This document shows positions 44,596 through 51,914 of a DNA stretch of 60,217 nt, in pieces. A program made the position numbers and the translations under genes. The notes beneath the pieces were generated by a model. It ran no database searches, had not been told where the DNA came from, and saw only the letters and a list, made by a program, of their open reading frames with translations. The stretch is from the NCBI GenBank assembly GCA_943331445.1, contig CALQLO010000013.1, positions 1-60,217 of the forward strand, given 5' to 3'. Origin of the DNA: Akkermansia muciniphila. Lineage in GTDB: Bacteria; Verrucomicrobiota; Verrucomicrobiia; Opitutales; UBA953. Position 1 is the first letter of the stretch, and every line of letters starts with the position of its first letter.

Positions 44596-45048
44596 TCACA
44601 AGCCGAGTTCGCGGAGCGCCCGCAAGGTGGCGAGGGCGGATTCGGAATCGCGATCGGCCTTGGGCGGCACGGGCGCGGAGATATGGAAGGTCGTGAAGCT
44701 TCCGCGGAACACGACATCACGCTCGAGACACGCTTCTTTCACCACATGCTCGTTGAGGGTGATGCGACCCGCTTTATCGCAGGTGACCTGGATGCTATTC
44801 GCTCCGAGCAAACTCAGGGCGTCCATCTTTACCGGATCGCTCACCGTGACCTGCGAGGCCGCATCGCGGATGCGTTCAGCCATCGACGGAGGGAAGACCA
44901 CAATCGCCCCGAGCGCCGGGTGGAACATCGCGAGGAACGTCGCGTCGTCATCGAAACGCCAAGCCGCCGGGATGGTGACACGGTTCTTCTCGTCCAGCTT
45001 TCCGTGATGGATGCCGGTGAAGAGACCGTTGTTGGCGCCAATAGACAT
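44596..45048 (-). CDS. mraZ: Transcriptional regulator MraZ
   Basis: 150 residues, two SpoVT-AbrB-like MraZ halves. The first has GIHHGKLDEKNRVTIPAAWR with the DxKxRVxIPA motif, the second TCDKAGRITLNEHVV. MraZ forms a ring that binds TGGG repeats upstream of its own gene and tunes the dcw operon. Four such repeats lie 18-52 nt before this start, so autoregulation is likely. It is the first gene of the dcw cluster. Downstream, 55 nt separate it from rsmH. Confidence 0.95.
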   Translation of the reverse strand: MSIGANNGLFTGIHHGKLDEKNRVTIPAAWRFDDDATFLAMFHPALGAIVVFPPSMAERIRDAASQVTVSDPVKMDALSLLGANSIQVTCDKAGRITLNEHVVKEACLERDVVFRGSFTTFHISAPVPPKADRDSESALATLRALRELGL

Positions 45049-45065
45049 GTCTTATGGGGAGAAGC

Positions 45066-45100
45066 CCCCAGTTCGCCCACTTTTCCCCACTCCTCCCCAC
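45066..45100 (-). promoter_or_regulatory. MraZ operator: TGGG direct repeats
   Basis: On the minus strand, GTGGGGAGGA, GTGGGGAAAA and GTGGGCGAAC follow one another (45100-45071), so TGGG recurs at exact 10-bp spacing. A fourth TGGGG begins at 45070, 9 bp on. Three TGGGN boxes at 10-bp spacing is the known MraZ-box pattern. They end 18 nt before the mraZ ATG. Confidence 0.85.
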
Positions 45101-45181
45101 TGGTCAAGATTTTACCCCCAGATCGCTCCATTTTCTTGTTCACACGGCGCCGGGATTCCTGATTAATGACTGAACTCGGTC

Positions 45182-45209
45182 GTTATAATGTGTAAGTTGC
45201 TTATAACAA
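45182..45209 (-). promoter_or_regulatory. Candidate sigma-70 promoter for the dcw cluster
   Basis: On the minus strand, TTGTTA (45209-45204), a 16-bp spacer and TATAAC (45187-45182). Transcription from about 45175 would place the MraZ boxes in the early transcribed region. The matches are good, but other promoters in this AT-rich stretch are possible. Confidence 0.5.
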
Positions 45210-45430
45210 GCAGTTTAAGATAATTAATTGCGCAACCTGGACCCAACTGGCCCTACACCGAAGGTCGCCCGCCCGCCCAGGGATCCCCCGCGCGGCCCCC
45301 ACGGGGAACTTTGTAATTACTTTTTAACTACATTTTCCGCCACCCCGGCGGCCCGGCCGGGGGCCGAAACTGTTTGCCAACAAGCCCCGGCTGTGCTTTG
45401 TCTGGGAGCACTCAACCACGACTCTTGAAT
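45210..45430. other. Gene-free part of the divergent mraZ/lipoprotein intergenic region
   Basis: The whole gap between mraZ and the lipoprotein is 382 bp (45049-45430). Besides the operator and promoter already listed it holds GC-rich palindromes, the best being CCCCGGC/GCCGGGG at 45343-45362 with a 6-nt loop and no T-run, and an AT-rich strip 45310-45336 that may contain the lipoprotein promoter. I see no open reading frame or known RNA here. Confidence 0.5.
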
Positions 45431-45859
45431 ATGAAAAACGCCCTCGCCATCGCACTCCTCGCCTCCGCCTTCGTCCTTTCCGGATGTAACACCTCGGTCG
45501 GAGTGGATAACGCCGACACCCACGAAGGCCAGTTCTCCAACGTGACCGGCACCTTGGTCACCCGCTACAGTGCTGACCCCGAAGCGGTCTTCAATTCCGT
45601 TAAGCGCACCCTCGACTCCATGCGCGGCACCCTCCGCACCGGCGAAACCGACGAACGCGGCGCCAACAAGGAGCTGATCAGCGTCACCGTCTACGCCCGC
45701 ACCGTGGGTGACCTCGAAATCAAAATCGACGTAGCCAAGGCTGAAGACGAAATCACCAAGGCCGCCTTCACCAAGGTGACCGTCAAATACGGCTTCTTCG
45801 GCAATCTTCCTGAGAGCCAGCAGATCGTCTCCAAGATCTCCTCTAACCTCCGCCGCTAA
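45431..45859 (+). CDS. Small lipoprotein, DUF3568-like
   Basis: 142 residues from the ATG at 45431 (MKNALAIALLASAFVLSGC). The lipobox LSGC predicts a lipid-modified Cys at 19. The mature part has a beta-alpha pattern, for example VTRYSADPEAVFNSVKRTL and a C-terminal VTVKYGFFGNLPESQQIVSK, like the DUF3568 family of outer-membrane-associated lipoproteins. Function unknown. It is alone on the plus strand, divergent from mraZ, and ends at a strong terminator. A frame open upstream lies in the GC-rich leader and is rejected. Confidence 0.85.
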   Translation: MKNALAIALLASAFVLSGCNTSVGVDNADTHEGQFSNVTGTLVTRYSADPEAVFNSVKRTLDSMRGTLRTGETDERGANKELISVTVYARTVGDLEIKIDVAKAEDEITKAAFTKVTVKYGFFGNLPESQQIVSKISSNLRR

Positions 45860-45884
45860 GCGACCAGGGCGGAACCGCCAAACG

Positions 45885-45924
45885 GACGCCGCCCAGCCTC
45901 TCGGCTCGGCGGCGTCGCTTTTTT
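45885..45924 (+). terminator. Terminator after the lipoprotein, just before aroC
   Basis: Stem GACGCCGCC/GGCGGCGTC (9 bp, 14-nt loop), then GC and six T. The T-run ends only 13 nt before the aroC ATG. Confidence 0.85.
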
Positions 45925-45937
45925 AACACCTTCTCAA

Positions 45938-47047
45938 ATGGGCAATATCCACGGACAAAGCTTCCGCATCACGACCTTCGGCGAAAGCCATGGCCCCGCC
46001 TTGGGCGTCATCATCGATGGCTGCCCGCCCCGCGTACCGTTCGACGCTGCCTTTCTACGCAGCGAACTCGCCCGACGTCGCCCCGGCCAAAGCGCCCTGA
46101 CCACGCAGCGCAACGAAGCGGACGACCCCGAAGTACTTTCCGGCATCTCGCACGACGGCCTCACCCTCGGCTCGCCCATCGCCATCGTGATCCGTAACGG
46201 CGACCAACGCCCGCAGGCTTACGCGGAGATGAAAGCCGCCTACCGCCCTTCCCACGCCGACTTCACTTACGATGCCAAGTACGGCATCCGCGCCATCGAA
46301 GGAGGCGGCCGTTCCTCCGCGCGCGAAACCGCCGCACGCGTCGCCGCTGGCGCCGTCGCCAAGACCGTCCTGCACCACGCCTGCGGAGCACGCATCACCG
46401 CCTGGGTGGAAAGCGTCGCCGACATCCGGATGCCGGCACCGACAAAGACACCTCTCCTGAAACAAGTCGAAGCCACGCCCACGCGTTGCCCGCACCCCGC
46501 GACGGCCGCCAAAATAGATGCCCTGATCCGCCAAGCCCGCGCCGATGGCGATTCGGTTGGTGGCGTCATCTGCTGCGTCATTGAAAATCTCCCGGCCGGC
46601 CTCGGCTCGCCGGTGTTCGATCGGTTCGAAGCTGATCTCGCCAAAGCGATGCTCTCGCTGCCAGCAACCAAGGGTTTTGAAATCGGGAGCGGTTTCGCCG
46701 GCACACTCCTGCGCGGCAGTGCACACAATGATGAATTCATCCGCAAGGGTAGCCGCATTCGCACGAAGACCAATCGCTCCGGCGGCACGCAAGGCGGCAT
46801 TACGAACGGAGAAGACGTTGTGTTCCGAATCGCTTTCAAACCGACCGCTACCGTCCTCAAACCGCAGAAGACCGTCCGACCGGACGGCAAAGCCACTGAG
46901 CTGACCGCCAAGGGTCGCCACGACCCGTGCGTCCTTCCGCGCGCCGTGCCCATCGTCGAAGCCATGGCGGCCCTCGTGGCCGTCGACCATTGGATCCGTG
47001 ATCGCGGACAGAACGCTCCCTTCGGCCGCTGCGGACGTAAGGCATGA
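45938..47047 (+). CDS. aroC: Chorismate synthase
   Basis: 369 residues. Last step of the shikimate pathway: EPSP to chorismate with reduced flavin. Family signatures: [14 protein letters not shown] near the start, [37 protein letters not shown], and [13 protein letters not shown] near 280. It begins 13 nt after a terminator T-run with no visible Shine-Dalgarno sequence (TAACACCTTCTCAA before ATG), so its mRNA must be leaderless or depend on read-through. The stop overlaps the next gene by ATGA. Confidence 0.96.
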   Translation: MGNIHGQSFRITTFGESHGPALGVIIDGCPPRVPFDAAFLRSELARRRPGQSALTTQRNEADDPEVLSGISHDGLTLGSPIAIVIRNGDQRPQAYAEMKAAYRPSHADFTYDAKYGIRAIEGGGRSSARETAARVAAGAVAKTVLHHACGARITAWVESVADIRMPAPTKTPLLKQVEATPTRCPHPATAAKIDALIRQARADGDSVGGVICCVIENLPAGLGSPVFDRFEADLAKAMLSLPATKGFEIGSGFAGTLLRGSAHNDEFIRKGSRIRTKTNRSGGTQGGITNGEDVVFRIAFKPTATVLKPQKTVRPDGKATELTAKGRHDPCVLPRAVPIVEAMAALVAVDHWIRDRGQNAPFGRCGRKA

Positions 47048-47775
47048 CGCCCCTCATCATCATCCTCGGTCCCACGGGCTCCGGCCGGGCCGATACGGTC
47101 AAAGAATTGGTGGAGAATGCCTGGCCCGAGGGGAAGAAAATCCGCATCCTGCGCGAAGCCCGCGAAGGCGGCGAAGGCCTCGGACGATGGGCATTGGAAA
47201 AAGGTCAGGCCGAGATTCCTGCCCCTGGCGATGAAGATGCCGCCATCCTTATTACCAATGGTTCGCTCAGTGTGATCGAACAAATGGAAGCCATCCACCG
47301 GACAGTTCGCCCACTCATGCCGGACGCGGTCTGGCGAGTATCTCGCATCATCACGGTCGTCGACTGTCCACTTACCGCCAAACATAAGGCGATCGAGGAG
47401 TGGTATGGCCCCTGCATCCATTTCTCCGACGCCGTGATTATCAATCGCCGCTGGGAAGTGCCCGGGCAATGGGTGACCAAATTCCTCGAGCCGTACGAGA
47501 AAGCTTTCTACCCCTGCCTCTTCTTTAATCTCACCAAGATCGGGACCATTGCCAATCCGCCCGCGGTGATTGATGGCGAGCCGCTGCGTCTTTCGCATAT
47601 CTTCGATGATATCGACGCCGTCGACGAGATGGAGTTCGACGAGGATAATCTGCCAGATGAGCCCTTCGACTTGGTCCGTCAGGTCGACAAGTACTTCGCC
47701 CGCGACGAACTAGGCCGCCGTAATATCCTCGTGCCCGAGATCGGCGACCTACTCCGCCAGGAAGGCCGTTGCTAA
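47044..47775 (+). CDS. CobW/COG0523-like P-loop protein with degenerate motifs
   Basis: 243 residues. The start [20 protein letters not shown] is a Walker A whose Lys-Ser/Thr are replaced (GSGRAD). Later IITVVDC, then [12 protein letters not shown], match the order of the CobW G3 and G4 regions (VVDA and NKxD), but the NKxD site reads NRRW. No CxCC metal motif of CobW metallochaperones is seen. So it has the fold of a small GTPase but probably lost nucleotide hydrolysis. It is translationally coupled to aroC (4-nt overlap) and followed by an LpxL-like gene, so a chaperone or scaffold role is possible. No confident name. Confidence 0.65.
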   Translation: MTPLIIILGPTGSGRADTVKELVENAWPEGKKIRILREAREGGEGLGRWALEKGQAEIPAPGDEDAAILITNGSLSVIEQMEAIHRTVRPLMPDAVWRVSRIITVVDCPLTAKHKAIEEWYGPCIHFSDAVIINRRWEVPGQWVTKFLEPYEKAFYPCLFFNLTKIGTIANPPAVIDGEPLRLSHIFDDIDAVDEMEFDEDNLPDEPFDLVRQVDKYFARDELGRRNILVPEIGDLLRQEGRC

Positions 47776-47782
47776 GCACGCC

Positions 47783-48658
47783 ATGAGGCCGTTCATCGCG
47801 CTCTACGCCTGGCTGCTTGCCCGCCTGCCGGAATGGTTCGCGAAATTGAACGCCGCCTTTCTCGGCTGGTTCCTGTGGCGTCTACGCGGCAAACTGATTA
47901 CCCGCAATCTCACTGCCGCCTTTCCCACACGGGATGCCGCCTGGGTGAAGCGCATCGGCCAGACCTCCTGCCGGCGGACGGCCGAGATGGCACTCTATTC
48001 CATCGCCTCCCCGCTGCTATCCGAAGTCGAGATCAAGGATCGCATCCACCTCGACCCCGCCGTCAGCGAAGGCCCCGACAGCCTCCCACCAGAAGGCACC
48101 GGGACGGTCCTCTTCGTTCCGCATTTCGCACTGATGGAGATGATGACCGCCACCTGCCTACTGCGTCCCGAACTCGCCCGTCGCGAATGGGCCGTGATGT
48201 ATCGCCCCCTCGACCAGCCCTCGGCGGACCGCTGGGTACGCGAAGCGCGGGAACGTTTCGGCATGAAGCTAGTCTCGCGCCGCGACGGCTTCGGTCGTTC
48301 GATGAAAGCAGTCAAGGAGGGCAATATCGCCGCCGTCCTCTTTGATCAAAGCACCCAGAGTGGCTCGCGTATTCATTTCTTTGGCCGGGCCTGCGCCGTG
48401 ACGGACCTGCCAGGCATCATCGCCCAACGCTTCAAAGCCGCTGGGCGAATCTACTGGGCGGAACGTACTGGCTTCTGGCGTTGCCGACTCCGCATTAAAG
48501 CACTGACCGCGACGGATTCAGTCGGCCTGACGCTCGAATCCAACGCTTGGCTAGAGGCTCAATTACGCAGTGATGAAAATATCTGCGCCAGCTGGCTCTG
48601 GGCGCATGACCGGTGGAAGCACGGCGAACAAGACTACATCAAGGACCTACAGCCCTGA
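47783..48658 (+). CDS. LpxL/HtrB-like lysophospholipid or lipid A acyltransferase
   Basis: 291 residues. The HX4E catalytic motif is PHFALMEM with H114 and E119. Preceding blocks RNLTAAFP and SCRRTAEM are family-typical, and the C-terminus has CASWLWAHDRWK (the WLHRRWK-type end). An N-terminal hydrophobic segment suits membrane attachment. Members add secondary acyl chains to lipid A, so the cell probably makes lipopolysaccharide or a related lipid. It starts 7 nt after the CobW-like gene. Exact acyl chain unknown. Confidence 0.88.
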   Translation: MRPFIALYAWLLARLPEWFAKLNAAFLGWFLWRLRGKLITRNLTAAFPTRDAAWVKRIGQTSCRRTAEMALYSIASPLLSEVEIKDRIHLDPAVSEGPDSLPPEGTGTVLFVPHFALMEMMTATCLLRPELARREWAVMYRPLDQPSADRWVREARERFGMKLVSRRDGFGRSMKAVKEGNIAAVLFDQSTQSGSRIHFFGRACAVTDLPGIIAQRFKAAGRIYWAERTGFWRCRLRIKALTATDSVGLTLESNAWLEAQLRSDENICASWLWAHDRWKHGEQDYIKDLQP

Positions 48659-48670
48659 AGGTGAGCTCGC

Positions 48671-49216
48671 TTATTGCTTAGCGGCGGGCGGAGGCGGCGG
48701 GACATCCCCTTCAGGCTTACGCCCTTTCTTGCCGGGCTGACCGTCTTCCATCTTCTTGCCCTTCTCTTTGGCGAGTTCGGACCCGTATTTCTCAATCAGT
48801 CCGCGGACAAATTCCTGACGCTGCTCGGGCGTCAGCGAGGTAATCCGCGCGCGCTCCGCTTTGGCTGCTTCCGGCGAGAGGGATTTCAGGTGATGCTCAA
48901 TGGCACGGGCACCGTTGCCACCGCGTTCGCGCAACTCCTTGACGAGCTTGCGGCGTTCTTCCGGCGATGCGGTTTCAAACTTGGCGAGGTTGGCGGCAAA
49001 GTCCTTACGGGCCTCCGGCGACATGTGTTCTAATTTCTCGATGGCACCGCGGATACGCGAAAGCCGCTCCGGCGGAAGTTCGAGAATTTTGCGGATCATC
49101 TGAATCTCCTCGACGGAAGGCTCTCGGTCGGCCGGACGGAGCGCCACCTCTTTGGTCTCGGCCGCGATCGCGACGACCCCCCACGCGAAAAGGACTGATA
49201 GCACGAGCGTCTTCAT
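48671..49216 (-). CDS. Periplasmic CpxP/DUF3106-like stress protein
   Basis: 181 residues with a Sec signal (TLVLSVLFAWGVVAIAA). The mature part is helical, with repeated MSPEARKDF, ASPEERRKL, LSPEAAKAE and LTPEQRQEF, the type of repeat seen in CpxP/Spy periplasmic proteins (LTxxQ) and in DUF3106. The C-terminus is Lys- and then Pro-rich (VPPPPPAAK). It lies 1 nt after the anti-sigma-like gene, which follows an ECF sigma factor, so it may be a periplasmic sensor in that system. Confidence 0.8.
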   Translation of the reverse strand: MKTLVLSVLFAWGVVAIAAETKEVALRPADREPSVEEIQMIRKILELPPERLSRIRGAIEKLEHMSPEARKDFAANLAKFETASPEERRKLVKELRERGGNGARAIEHHLKSLSPEAAKAERARITSLTPEQRQEFVRGLIEKYGSELAKEKGKKMEDGQPGKKGRKPEGDVPPPPPAAKQ

Positions 49217-49217
49217 C

Positions 49218-49583
49218 TTAGGAGCCCGGCGTGGCGAGCACGTCCACGATGCTGGATTTCTTATCGACGACGGGCGTCAGCAGCGAGAGGTCGTCGGCTA
49301 TGCCCAGCAAATCGGCGAGCGGGCTAGATTCCTCGCGAGCGACGAGTGCAACGGTCTGCCGATTGAGACTCTCCTCGGAAGGAGACTGCAGGGTCAAAAC
49401 GGTGACCACGCAGGCGGCGGCGGCCGTGACCAAGGAGCTCCAGCGGATGACCGTCTGACGGCGGCGCTCAAGGCGGACGGCGACGATGACGCGATCGGCG
49501 AAACCAGGTACCGAGATCTCCCGGCCGGAGCTGAGCGCTGCGGAGAGATCCTTATCGAAGGGCTGGGGGTTAAAGTTATCCAT
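49218..49583 (-). CDS. Single-pass membrane protein, probable anti-sigma factor
   Basis: 121 residues. A cytoplasmic N-terminal part of about 45 residues, a membrane helix (SSLVTAAAACVVTVLTLQS) and a short periplasmic tail. The topology and the place directly after an ECF sigma gene are typical of anti-sigma factors. No zinc-binding HxxxCxxC motif is seen, so it is not of the common ZAS type. The start overlaps nothing and lies 50 nt after the sigma stop; its leader has no Shine-Dalgarno sequence. Function inferred from context. Confidence 0.7.
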   Translation of the reverse strand: MDNFNPQPFDKDLSAALSSGREISVPGFADRVIVAVRLERRRQTVIRWSSLVTAAAACVVTVLTLQSPSEESLNRQTVALVAREESSPLADLLGIADDLSLLTPVVDKKSSIVDVLATPGS

Positions 49584-49632
49584 GGCTCAGTTCATTAGGT
49601 TAAACACCGTGAAGGGGTGTAAGTTGCAGGGT

Positions 49633-50205
49633 TTAGGCAGGTCCATAAAAGTCTTTCAGTAACTCGCGGAGGCGGCTCCGGGCGCGATGTATCCAGGTTT
49701 TGACCGTGGAAACGGGCACCCCCATGATGCCAGCGATATCCTCGTAGGGGAGCTCCTGTTGCACCACCAGGAGGATGGCGGTCCGTTGTTCGGTCGGCAA
49801 CTGGGCAATGGCGCGCTGAAATGCCTCATCGAGTTCGGTCACACGGCGGGCGGAGTCGTGCCGTTGATCGCCGGGTTCCGCGGCGAATTCGAGCGCGGTA
49901 GTCGGCTTACGTCCGCGGCGGCGCCACTCGTTGAGTACCAGATTATGCGCAATATGAATGAGATAGGTACTCAGCTTGGCATCTGGTCGCCAGCGGCTGG
50001 CGGCGCGGTGGAGACGGATGAAGACCTCCATGGCCAACTCCTCCGCCGTCGCCTGCGAGCCGACCTCACCACGCATATAACCGACCAAACGTGCATGGTG
50101 GCGGTGCACGATCATGCGCAACGCATCATCATCGCCTTCGGCCACGAGCGCCATCAGTCGCTTATCGTCCTCGTCGTCCGAGAGGATCGGGTCTGGCTGC
50201 GACAT
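49633..50205 (-). CDS. ECF-type RNA polymerase sigma factor
   Basis: 190 residues, sigma region 2 at about 28-95 (HHARLVGYMRGEVGSQATAEELAMEVFIRL, with the usual TAEELxxEVF pattern) and region 4 at about 125-182 (LPTEQRTAILLVVQQELPYEDIAGIMGVPVSTVKTWIHRARSRL, read in two blocks). No region 1.1 or 3, so extracytoplasmic-function class. It leads a three-gene minus-strand set with the membrane anti-sigma and the CpxP-like protein. GGAG lies about 10 nt before the ATG, one of the few weak Shine-Dalgarno sites in the window. Confidence 0.94.
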   Translation of the reverse strand: MSQPDPILSDDEDDKRLMALVAEGDDDALRMIVHRHHARLVGYMRGEVGSQATAEELAMEVFIRLHRAASRWRPDAKLSTYLIHIAHNLVLNEWRRRGRKPTTALEFAAEPGDQRHDSARRVTELDEAFQRAIAQLPTEQRTAILLVVQQELPYEDIAGIMGVPVSTVKTWIHRARSRLRELLKDFYGPA

Positions 50206-50255
50206 CTAGGATTAAACTCCGGTAAGCAGGTGAAGTTGCATCGCCGTAGCCCCGC

Positions 50256-51206
50256 TTAGACCCCTGGGGACGGCTCAGGCCGCACGCGAACGGCAAAAAG
50301 ACGGAGGGTGCGGAGCATGAATTGCTCCAGCGCCGCCAAAGCTTGGTAGTTCAGGTCCATCCGGTGCCGGGCAGACTCCAGTAGGCTGACCGCCTCGGCG
50401 ACCTGGGTGCCGCAATCGGGGTTAGCCCGTCCGACCAAGCGCAACTTCTCCTCGAGTGAAATCAACATGCGGGCCCGAATGCCCCGGCGAATGGTCGCTT
50501 CATGGGCCTTCTCAATCTCACCCTCATCATCATCGGTGGGCGGAGGGGGCGGGGCGACCTTCAGTGCTTCTTCGATGAAGAGGTCCAGCAAGACCTCGAA
50601 GCGGGCACACAGGGCGTAAAGTGGAATAAAGACCTCCGAGACGCGAGCATTCGGGGAAGCTGGGCCTTTGACCATCCGCGTGAGGAGGCGTTCGAATTCG
50701 CGCAACCAGTCATTCCAGGATGGGTCGGCAATGACGGGCGCCTCACCCCCCAGATGGAAGCGCAAACAACGGCTGAGAATCGTCGTCATCACGCTGTAGT
50801 AATTAGTCGTCTGCAGGACGATGAGCGTTCCGGGCGGCGGCTCCTCGAGGGATTTGAGCAGACAATTCGCGGCATCCGGCGTGAAGCGATCAGGCTCATG
50901 AATCACCACGACTCGCCGACCCGTGGCGGAGCTGAGGGTGAAGGCGTGGACGACCTCCTGGGCTGTTTCTATCCTAATGCGGCGCGACAACCCACCGGGC
51001 CGGAGATTACGATAATCAGGGTGCGCAATTGGCGCGGGGTCCTCCAGATGAACGGCGGCGAGGTGTTCGGCGGCCCGCTCCAGCAAACCGGCGTCGGCAC
51101 CCGTTAGCAAAATCGCATGCGGCATGCGGCCCTCCGCGCGTGCACGGGCCAGCACCTTCAATGCCGGCAGGGCGGCGAGATCAGTGGAAGCGACGGCTGA
51201 TTTCAT
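50256..51206 (-). CDS. holB: DNA polymerase III clamp-loader delta' subunit
   Basis: 316 residues. AAA+ fold in which the Walker A is degenerate (TGADAGLLERA), as in delta'. The sensor region reads RVVVIHEPDRFTPDAANCLLKSLEEPPPG, containing the LLKSLEEPP motif shared by clamp-loader subunits, then TTNYYSVMTTILSRCLRF with the arginine-finger SRC. It overlaps the tmk 3' end by 26 nt, the conserved tmk-holB pairing. holA lies at 55964. It starts with the ATG at 51206. Confidence 0.9.
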   Translation of the reverse strand: MKSAVASTDLAALPALKVLARARAEGRMPHAILLTGADAGLLERAAEHLAAVHLEDPAPIAHPDYRNLRPGGLSRRIRIETAQEVVHAFTLSSATGRRVVVIHEPDRFTPDAANCLLKSLEEPPPGTLIVLQTTNYYSVMTTILSRCLRFHLGGEAPVIADPSWNDWLREFERLLTRMVKGPASPNARVSEVFIPLYALCARFEVLLDLFIEEALKVAPPPPPTDDDEGEIEKAHEATIRRGIRARMLISLEEKLRLVGRANPDCGTQVAEAVSLLESARHRMDLNYQALAALEQFMLRTLRLFAVRVRPEPSPGV

Positions 51207-51810
51207 TCCAAATCTCCTCCTCGATGACTTCGGCCGGATGCGAGGCGTCGACCACGAAGAACCTACCCGGCTCCTCTTTGACTAATGTATGGTAGGTCGC
51301 GCGTACCTTCTGGTGGAAAGCGGGCCCGAGGACTTCGAATCGGTCGGCGTGCCCCCGGTCACGGACCGAGGCGCGGTCCAGGCCGCGCGCCGGATCAAGG
51401 TCCAGCAGTACCGTCAGGTGCGGGCGCCGCGCCCCGCAGGCGAGGCGATTAGCCGACTCGATGAGAGCACGCTCCAACCCGCGGCCACCAGACTGATAGG
51501 CGACCGTGGAATCAATGAAGCGGTCGCAGAGCACCACCTTGCCTTCGGCCAACGCAGGGTCGATGACCTCAGCCACCAACTGGGCCCGACAGGCGGCAAA
51601 AAGTAATGCTTCCGCGGCAGGCTCAATCACTGAGCCAGGCTGTTTCAACGCATCGCGCATCTTCTCCCCGAAGACCGTGCCGCCTGGCTCGCGCAAAGAA
51701 ATCGTGACGGAGCCCTGCGCCTGCAAACGCGCCGCCAGACGAGTCAGCTGGGTTGATTTACCAGCCCCTTCTCCTCCTTCAAACGTGATGAATTTCCCGG
51801 CGATGGGCAT
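51181..51810 (-). CDS. tmk: dTMP kinase
   Basis: 209 residues from the ATG at 51810 (MPIAGKFITFEGGEGAGKST); a second ATG three codons upstream is possible. Walker A EGGEGAGKST, the substrate and lid loops with RFIDSTVAYQSGGRGLE and PHLTVLLDLDPARGL. Phosphorylates dTMP to dTDP. The 3' end overlaps holB, giving a translationally tight pair for DNA precursor and replication. Secure. Confidence 0.95.
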   Translation of the reverse strand: MPIAGKFITFEGGEGAGKSTQLTRLAARLQAQGSVTISLREPGGTVFGEKMRDALKQPGSVIEPAAEALLFAACRAQLVAEVIDPALAEGKVVLCDRFIDSTVAYQSGGRGLERALIESANRLACGARRPHLTVLLDLDPARGLDRASVRDRGHADRFEVLGPAFHQKVRATYHTLVKEEPGRFFVVDASHPAEVIEEEIWNEISRRFH

Positions 51811-51862
51811 GTCCCACAAAATGCCTCACGCTCGCCTCATGGCGAGAGGAGAAAGGGCCGGG

Positions 51863-51894
51863 CAACAAAAAGGCCTGGCGGAAAGCCAGGCCTT
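51863..51894 (-). terminator. Terminator after the FecR-domain gene
   Basis: Perfect 10-bp stem AAGGCCTGGC/GCCAGGCCTT with a 5-nt loop (51870-51894), then TTTTTGTTG on the minus strand. Confidence 0.88.
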
Positions 51895-51914
51895 GGGAAA
51901 GTTGAGCCGAGTTC

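Noticed and set aside
45343-45362. Strong GC hairpin in the mraZ upstream gap
   Set aside because: No T-run follows on either strand, and it lies in a leader region, so I do not call it a terminator. Function unresolved.
46267-47598. 443-codon open frame on the minus strand
   Set aside because: Antisense to aroC and the CobW-like gene, both supported by motifs. No recognisable domain.
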